Source: Diphasiastrum complanatum
Taxonomy: Eukaryota > Streptophyta > Lycopodiopsida > Lycopodiales > Lycopodiaceae
Reading direction: 5' to 3'
DNA: 64,000 nt
Assembly (NCBI GenBank): GCA_029204225.1
Contig: CM055107.1
Span: 11,956,741-12,020,740, forward strand
The notes under the pieces were generated by a model. It saw nothing but the letters and a program-made list of their open reading frames with translations. It searched no databases and had not been told where the DNA came from. The position numbers were made by a program, and so were the translations under genes. Shown piece by piece: positions 57,433 to 64,000 of the stretch; position 1 is the stretch's first letter, and every line of letters starts with the position of its first letter.

Positions 57433-58670
57433 TCTTCTATACAGTTTTAAAATGTCGAAGACCAATGCTTCCTCTTTCTAAATTAGATATAGGTGAATTA
57501 AAAAGTAGGGATAAAATGCTAGGCGACAATGTAGGAGGGGGGGCAATTCAGTACTGGATGGAGTTTTTCCAAATCCCACTGCTTATAGATGTCGCATTAT
57601 TTCCGCTTCAATTCATGGCTGCATTTGATTTCCTTGATTTCAAAAGTCTACATGATGGTATGCTCCAATACGTCATACTAGGGATTCCAATCTTTGTGCT
57701 CCCATACATAACAAGATAAGTGTATTTTTTTTTAGATTTTATTAAGTTAACTTTTTCTTATGAATTTTTATTTCACATTCATTCTCATAAATTTATTGTT
57801 TTTTTTATTGCAGTGAATATTGGAGCTTATATGTGTTGTCCTTATATGTCAATGATGAGGGTGTGTGTAATTCAGTTTGTCTAAAGATGAACTCTATTAC
57901 ACACACCCACAAAATTGCAAGGAGCCATATCAAGAAAATATTGGAACTCTTTCCAATACCAGGTGCAACAGCGTATACAAAGCTAAAAATGGTTGATGCA
58001 GAGGTAAAAAAATTTCAATATCGGGACACACCCTTGTTATTTTCTTTGAGATTTTTTTTCTATCGTGCACGCTGATCCAATATTCAAACAATATTTTTTG
58101 GATATCGGTTCGACGCGCACTTGCTTCCTTTGTAGATTTTATTATCACCTCGTGCGGGTTGATCCGATATTACATAAAGTTATAATTTTGTTACTAACTT
58201 TCGTCTATATTTGAATATTGTAGTCCTCCAAGCAGGTTGATTCTGTCAACTGTGGTTGGTATATGGTATGCAATGCCAAATTCTTTTCAATTGGCTTGCA
58301 CTACAAGATAAACTTACTAATTTGGAAGAGTAATCTATTCTTAATAATTCCTAATAACTAATCTTTGATTAATAACATTTAATTGTGTTTTTGTTTTTTT
58401 TCATAATTACGATCCTGATAATCACATTCTTAATAACTAATCTTTGATTAATAACATTTAATTGTGTTTTTTGTTTTTTTCAATTTAAATGCTTGAATGT
58501 CTCCCCAATGGAGATAATGCACTTCAGACAGGAGTTGATGAAACTTGTGATCGAAAATTCATATCCAATTTCAATGGCAAGGTGTTCTCCACCCAAACTA
58601 CTTCCATCTGGAGAAATGGATTTAGAAATCATAGAAAATCATAACTCTCAACTTGAAGAATGATTCTCAA
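57433..58670 (+). pseudogene. Ulp1/C48 cysteine protease, intron-containing, catalytic residues lost
   Basis: Exon 57433-57715 (acceptor TTTTAG) reads GDNVGGGAIQYWMEFFQIPL and IPIFVLPYIT. Its donor is AG/ATAAGT, one transition from AG/GTAAGT. Exon 57814-58003 (acceptor TTGCAG) restores SEYWSLYVL, where Ulp1 has HW: the catalytic His codon is TAT. In MNSITHTHKIARSHIKKILE the usual Asp is Asn. Exon 58224-about 58304 has QVDSVNCGWYMVCNAKFFS, with the oxyanion Gln and catalytic Cys intact at the normal spacing of six. A last piece near 58498-58670 (MEIMHFRQELMKLVIENSYP) fits the family C-terminus. Ulp1-type proteases remove SUMO and are carried by several plant DNA transposons. Fusion with the upstream H3-like domain is plausible because the intervening frame is largely open. 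Confidence 0.75.
58016..58172. repeat. CpG-rich palindromic units 7 and 8 inside a Ulp1 intron
   Basis: Unit 7 (58016-58085) has arms CAATATCGGGACACACC and GTGCACGCTGATCCAATATT. Unit 8 (58099-58172) has GATATCGGTTCGACGCGCAC and GTGCGGGTTGATCCGATATT. Both lie in the 58004-58223 intron, the first only 12 bp after the donor. Confidence 0.78.
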
Positions 58671-59285
58671 GTTGCTACAGATAAAAAGTTGGTCTCCCTA
58701 AATAGGGATGAGACACATGTACAGCAAAATTTTATACAACCATATTTACATTTCTCTATGGTTGTTCTTACATGTTTGTTTTCAGGTTATTATTTCAAAT
58801 TATTATTCATTCATCTTCAATTTTTATGGTTTTCATAGCCTTGGTCTACCTTGCCTTTACCATGGTTTTTTGGATAAGTTCAAAAGATGATCTGATTGAA
58901 CCTTTGCCACAACCAATCCAAACATGCAGCATAAGTTCACTCAGATTTGTTGCAGCAAAGCTTTGATCAGATCATCTTCTGAACATATCCAAATATGCCA
59001 AGACAAAGAGGGGGATGTGGCTTGAGAGGGATCCTCTGTGTTAGCTTTGGTTGGTATGTTTGTCTATTGCGTGCTTGCTTAGACACAAATGACTTGGTTC
59101 CTACTTGGCTCTCAAGTGATGTGAGCGTGCTAGTTTGAGGAGGAGATCTTTCGTATTGAAGCCGACTTAATAGAGGAAAAAAAGAGAGCTATGGGGCCCG
59201 GTTGATAGAGGGGAGAGTTTTCAAAAAGACAGAGGAGACAATCTATTGGAAGTACGCCTCTTATCAGAATGGATGACCACCTTGA
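58671..59285. other. Spacer after the Ulp1 gene
   Basis: Contains a hydrophobic plus-strand open frame (58772-58966) in AT-rich DNA and GC-richer DNA from about 58990. I recognise no gene. Confidence 0.35.
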
Positions 59286-60230
59286 TGAATTACGAGCATT
59301 GATAGACGAAGAGGAGCAGGTCTAAGAATATGACTTCGGCATGCATCGAGATGGCGCCAGATCCAAGTTGAGAAAGAAAGAGCGTATGCACGTCACAATG
59401 GCGCTCCCTCAAGAAGAAATTGGTATCCCTTCTGAACCTACACCAAGAGACGAACCCATACCATAGGTGCAACAAGACCTCTTTGAAGTGAAGATGTGTC
59501 AATAATGAATCACGGTCAATTTGACCTTGCTAGAGAAATGAGAGATGGGCTAACACAGCTCGAAGCCAAGTTTGAAGAGCTGGAGGCAACAGGAATGTAG
59601 GGGCGCCTCCTCCACTCATACCAAGAGACCCATGGGCGCAAAATGCAGAAGGCCCGAAGAAGATTACTAAAGTAAAAGCACCACCTACTTTAAAAGGGGA
59701 GCATGATGTTCAAATTGTGGAAGATTGGTTGTTTCACATGGACCATTACTTCCGCTTGATGAACATCACTGAAGAAGAAAGAGCAGACTTGGCATTAGCA
59801 TATTTTGAAGGTTGCACCACAAACTGGTACCGGGTGGCAGAGATGCAGTTCCGGACATGGGACGCATTCAAAAATGCATTATGAGAAGATTTCATACCTA
59901 AGGATGGGTTATTGAAGGTATGTCTGAGACTGACAAGACTCACTACCTCCTGTCAGGAATGCAGTCTTGGAACCCCAGCGAGCAATAGACAGCTACAGGC
60001 CCAATGACTTCAACTCAACTATTCGGACGACTAAAATGGTTTGCGATTATGAGACCATGTTGGCCCCGACTGCTCCCTCAACCTCAGCAAGAGTATTTAG
60101 TGGATCCAGACCGAATCCGAGCTTCTTTCCAAGAGGGGACTCAGCTTTAAATGGCAACCAAGCCTAGAGTAGCATGAACAGATTCCCAGCAAAAACAGGA
60201 ATTGTCAACCAAGGTAGCAATGGAGGGAAC
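59270..60230 (+). pseudogene. Ty3/Gypsy gag remnant
   Basis: Plus-strand reading around 59270-59330 gives DDHLDELRALIDEEEQV, and 59600-59930 gives a retrotransposon gag domain: KAPPTLKGEHDVQIVEDWLF, HMDHYFRLMNITEEERADLA, LAYFEGCTTNWYRV, TWDAFKNAL and EDFIPKDG, the ordinary Gypsy gag pattern. A TGA replaces a codon after KNAL (CGA to TGA type) and frameshifts follow. The 59967-60167 frame (SYRPNDFNSTIRTTKM and a Ser-rich tail) may be the gag C-terminal region. Protease and pol are not present downstream. Confidence 0.8.
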
Positions 60231-60269
60231 CGTTGTCAAACAGATACTCACAGGTCGAACCCACTCATG

Positions 60270-60573
60270 CGAATGAGATCGTGAAGTCCAAACACTGCAG
60301 TATTAAAACAACAATCATACAAACTGTTTCATCTTTAGAAGACACATCAATGCACGAAATAGAAGAATTACCTGGTGCTTTAAAGGAGCGGCCACCTTTC
60401 TTCCGTCTCTTCGGGCAGTCCTTGGAAAGCTGCCCCTTCTCCATGTAGGAGAAACACAGCTCGTCGCTTTTGGCCTTGTCGAAGTCCACTCTCCCCAACA
60501 AAGGGTGCTTCTTTTTCTTCCCCGAAGGAGAAACTTCGCCCCCAAGAACTTTGATTGTCTCTGAAAGATCCAC
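60270..60573 (-). pseudogene. Zinc-knuckle fragment of a retrotransposon gag, opposite strand
   Basis: Minus-strand reading gives KSDELCFSYMEKGQLSKDCP, a CCHC-type knuckle in which the second Cys is Tyr and the His is Gln, followed by a basic RRKKGGRSFKAP stretch and a frame ending ISCIDVSSKDETVCMIVV. This is the usual end of Gypsy gag before protease. It faces the gag remnant at 59270-60230, so the two are either different elements or an inversion. Confidence 0.6.
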
Positions 60574-62985
60574 TTACTAAAAAAATAGGAAAATTTTGAA
60601 CACATTTGTAGTGTATTGTGCACAAAAGTGTATAGGTGACCACTTTTACAAAAAACATGCTTCACACGTATATCAAAGTTTTTGCTTGTAGAAGTTTGAT
60701 CGAGGTGGACATATTAGTCCATATGTAGGGATGTTGGAAAGGATTTGGCCCTTAAAATACAAGGAAAGACATGCATGAAATTAACTTTCATTCTTATGTT
60801 TGTTATAAGTAAAGACTTGTATAAACAAAGACTAGGTAATTCAAGCCAGGTAGTGCTCAAATGATGGAAATTTTTTAATATCAAATGTAGATTAATGCAT
60901 GCTATGTGAATCAAATTCTTTCAAATCATTATAATTTGGAAAACAATAGGTAATATTTTACAATTAAATAATGCCACAGAATATTGGCAAAATGGTTTGA
61001 AATTGAAACTTGCAAGATGATAACAATTACTATCATTATTAATTGCAACAAACTTACATTTTGAAGTATGATTCTTGGGTACCTTAAGTGCAATGTATTG
61101 TAACCTGAGTTGGCTTGCATGAATAGACTAATTGAGCTCGAATGATAGATCATAAGGTATGCTATTGCAACACAAACATAATGGAAGCTACCAAATCAAC
61201 GTTCTCAATAGTGTTAAAGGTTTTAAATGTATATGTGTGATACGCTCAAAGCACTCAATTCATCACTGCTATTGAAGGAGCTAGTCAATCTTCAACGGTT
61301 GTGAAGTCAATCTTCAAACATTTGTGAAGTCATGATTAGGCAAATGTATCAAGAAAAAATATGAGCTAAAATAGAAATTCCTTATCAGCAACATGTACAC
61401 GTATTACGAGACTAATATAGATTTTTTATGAGTATCCATTCCTGTAGAGAGATGTTCCATGAATGCTTTTAATATAAGCTACATAAAAATTTGATTGTAC
61501 CTCTTGGGCAATATAAATGTTGTCAATGTCAAGAGCCTCATTTTATGTGGCTGCAATAGGTGTTTCCATTGATCTTTGATTTCTAGCTTGCAACCTTGTA
61601 AGCACCATACTTTCCACAAACAATGTCACAAACCACCTTTCTAGGAAAACATGCTAATGGTGATAAATCACCACACCATAAATAAGTAATGAAAGAATTA
61701 GTGGACAAATTTATCAAAATATAAAAAGTGCAAAAGCATTAGCAATACCATTAACAATATACAACTAAACATAGTACTTTGTAGGGCATAATGACATGCA
61801 AAGTTTAGAATATCATAGAAAACATGACAATTTTCGAACATAGCATAACATGAGCATCTTGAGACCTTTTAGAAAAGTCTTTTTTGTGTATGAACTAAGG
61901 GGCAGTGCTTGAAAAGTCCAAGTTTTCAAACGTGCTTGCAACAACAAACAAGCGTGTTTGGTTGCTACTATGAGAAGAAGATATTACATAAAATACATGG
62001 TATTTTTTATGTAAGTTTTGTAAAATCTCAAAGAAAAGGACTCATTTTGATCTACAAAAGATCAATAAGAGTGATTGGCAAACTTGAATGTTGATCAATC
62101 TTCAAACTAGCATCTTATATTAGGTTTTACTTGACAATTTCTACAATCCAAGCAAGAACAGCCAAAGATAATGATCAAAATGGCTTCACACATGTGAAGT
62201 GCAGCAAGTGTACGGCGGCCTACTAACAACAAATAAGTTTACTTATCAAATCTTAAGCATACATTCACAAAGAACTTGCTTAATAGAGTGGAAACACCAA
62301 GATTGCTCCCAAATCAATCTTCCTCATCATTAGCCTCCAAATGGATCTCACATGGAACGATATACAGAATCTTCATAATCTCTCTCTAAGCCATATCCAG
62401 CACGTGTGAGACATCTCATAGTGCTTACCCATATCCACTTTGGCTAAGATTTCACTAATTTGCCACATCATCATTGGTGGCTAGTGTTGACCTTCTAGAT
62501 CTCCTACAATCTAGGAGATAACTCTTACACTTTAGGAGATTTGACATTTGACTCAAATGAAATCTATATACAATGGATCTAAACTTTATGCTTGACATTT
62601 CGAAAGTGGGAGACCACTCCTACCCATGTGATATAGCATTTTTTTGCCACTAGAATGGTGCCAAGATGGCACAATACTACTAAACTAGTTTTTGGCCATT
62701 TAACCACTAGTTTCAAATTAAATGAGGTGTACAACCTATATGATCTATCTAAATGACGTAGGCATAGATTTCACATGTGGGAATAGGCTCCACACATGTC
62801 TAATGATGATAGGTACAAGTCATTATGGTATTTACAAGAATTTGATCAAGTTAGCTTTGCCAATATCTAATACTACTCCTCAAACCTAACTTGATAAAAG
62901 CATGATGATCTTAAGCTTGACTCCATGAAAATTGGTCTTCAAATAGAAAGTGTCAAGGTTATAGCCCTTGCACAACACTCTAGGA
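60574..62985. other. AT-rich stretch without recognised gene
   Basis: No family found. A minus-strand reading at about 61570-61655 (FPRKVVCDIVCGKYGAYKVA) looks protein-like over ~20 residues but has no extension. The segment 62180-62900 has the style of an LTR end (ACTACTCCTCAAACCTAACT) without a partner. Confidence 0.35.
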
Positions 62986-62989
62986 ACAC

Positions 62990-63085
62990 AAATGGACGGG
63001 TAGCCAGTGGTAAGAGCACCCCACCGGAATGGGGGAGATCCTAGTTTCAATAAAGGATTAGTTAGAAACGAAGCAAAAATTTCCA
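62990..63085 (+). mobile_element. Possible tRNA-derived SINE fragment
   Basis: The A-box-like GGGTAGCCAGTGGTAAGAGC (62998-63017) and a weak B-box-like ATCCTAGTTTCAATAA (63038-63053) are spaced as in a tRNA promoter. No clear target duplication or poly-T end was seen. Unlike the 25.7-kb SINE in sequence. Confidence 0.4.
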
Positions 63086-63690
63086 AGGCCTTTTTTATCT
63101 TGATTGGAGATAACTTAGTTGCAAAATGATTTGGCTATTCTTTTTTCGATGCTAGAAAACCTTCGAGCTCAATTATGTGATTATATTCCTGTATTAATTG
63201 TTTTTGCTGAATGAGATTTAGGTAGAAGATGTTGATCTTGAGTATTTACTTGATGGGGATTGGGGATGAGAATTGGACATGAACTGCTTTTACTTTTAAG
63301 CAATTGGAGAATTTCAGACATTTCATGGCAAGGTTAATTGCCAGAGAATAAAAGTTGTCTATTGTGTTTTACCTGATGATCAAGTAGAAATTAGTGCCGG
63401 GAACATGTTGGTTGCTACTTCTTAGACAGAGAAAATCATTCAAGTCTGAGTTTGAGTTCTACTAGTTTGATCAACAAGACTCTATCTTGTTGATGCCACT
63501 TTTTTGTTCCCTTGTACACTTCTTTTTTATGCATGAAGACTGGATCAGACATGGCTTGCTGGCATGACTGCAGGGCAAGGATCTGAACAATTCGGCTGCA
63601 GGCTGTGAAGAGTTGGGTATGACGGTTCGCAGCTGTGGATAGTTGGGCTGCAGGCTCGAGGGAAGAACCAGCTTGCTAAGGAGCTTGTTG
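63086..63690. other. Non-coding stretch
   Basis: No gene recognised. Repeated words around 63575-63660 (TTCGGCTGCAGGCTGTG, AGTTGGGCTGCAGGCTCG) indicate a small imperfect repeat. Confidence 0.4.
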
Positions 63691-63695
63691 AGAAA

Positions 63696-63758
63696 TTGTG
63701 CTCACAGGGAAAGGATCAACAAGCCATGGGCTTGTTGATCCTTTCCCTGTGAGCACAA
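63696..63758. repeat. Perfect inverted repeat, 30-bp arms, 3-base loop
   Basis: The arm starting TTGTGCTCACAGGGAAAGGA (63696-63725) is matched without error by its reverse complement at 63729-63758, with ATG between them. A diverged copy of the same arrangement begins at about 63955 and is cut by the window end. Confidence 0.95.
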
Positions 63759-64000
63759 ATCCATTCCTTGGTAGCTGCTAAGGCACAAAAAAATCTGCCC
63801 CTTGCCCTGGCCGGACTGTTTAATGCACACAACTGTCCACCGATCTTGATGCAAACTTCGTCTTTCATTATCAGAGTTAAGAAGCTGCTGCTGAAAGATT
63901 GGGGTGGTTGAGAAAAAATCATAAATAGCATTTCTCTCTTGTAGACGAAAGAGTACTCACAGGGATCGGATCGGCAAGCCATGGGTGTGTTGATCCTTTC

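Noticed and set aside
61570-61655. Possible minus-strand exon (VVCDIVCGKYGAYKVA)
   Set aside because: Only ~20 residues, no family recognised, no convincing splice sites or extension.
1-64000. CRISPR arrays, bacterial operons, rRNA genes
   Set aside because: No regularly spaced identical repeats with unique spacers, no bacterial gene organisation and no rRNA sequence was seen; all coding evidence is plant nuclear.

Overview
The window reads as nuclear DNA of a vascular plant. The evidence is Ty1/Copia and Ty3/Gypsy retrotransposons primed by the plant initiator tRNA-Met site, an ankyrin/PGG family of the plant ACD6-like type, two exons of the plant FLO7-like (DUF1338) gene, AT-rich intergenic DNA and long TE-filled introns. 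Nothing fixes the species. Almost every reading frame is interrupted, and the window is mostly a nest of decayed transposable elements. No intact complete gene is present.

Layout. 0-1 kb: Copia reverse transcriptase debris. 2.6-6.9 kb: minus-strand FLO7-like gene part (two clean exons, a possible first exon near 6.6-6.9 kb) whose intervening DNA holds a chromovirus integrase tail/chromodomain and an LTR-PBS-leader module. 7.0-10.6 kb: Copia element A (+), internally deleted. 12.5-22.5 kb: Copia element B (-), split at its gag by a non-autonomous LTR element C (14.7-21.1 kb) that carries one long decayed ORF of unknown family. 25-33.4 kb: ankyrin/PGG locus with three broken copies in both orientations, embedded in a mosaic of direct and inverted duplications; one copy carries a tRNA-derived SINE with 16-bp target duplications. 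34-35.5 kb: local tandem duplications. 37.6-39.2 kb: LTR end, PBS and a 79-bp leader tandem array. 39.4-45.2 kb: Copia element D (-), the best preserved, with a deleted integrase core. 45.6-46.1 kb: a second, inverted copy of the 5.6-6.1 kb leader module. 59.3-60.6 kb: Gypsy gag pieces. 63.7 kb: a perfect 30-bp-arm hairpin.

The unusual part is 48.3-58.7 kb. It holds two tandem, diverged copies of an intron-containing RNase-H-fold (DDE-like) transposase gene, each followed by a convergent second gene of unknown family. Downstream is a gene that starts with the histone H3 tail ARTKQTA, continues into a divergent H3 histone fold, and is followed without a clear boundary by a Ulp1/C48 cysteine protease. 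At least eight ~73-bp imperfect palindromes with CpG-rich arms (AATATCGGTTCGACGCGCAC, then about 30 bp, then the inverted arm) lie between the transposase copies, upstream of the H3-like start codon and inside a Ulp1 intron. My working hypothesis is a large, now inactive DNA transposon family encoding a transposase, an accessory protein and an H3-like/Ulp1 protein, with the palindromes as repeated recognition or subterminal sites. The parts are seen in the sequence; their membership in one element is inference.
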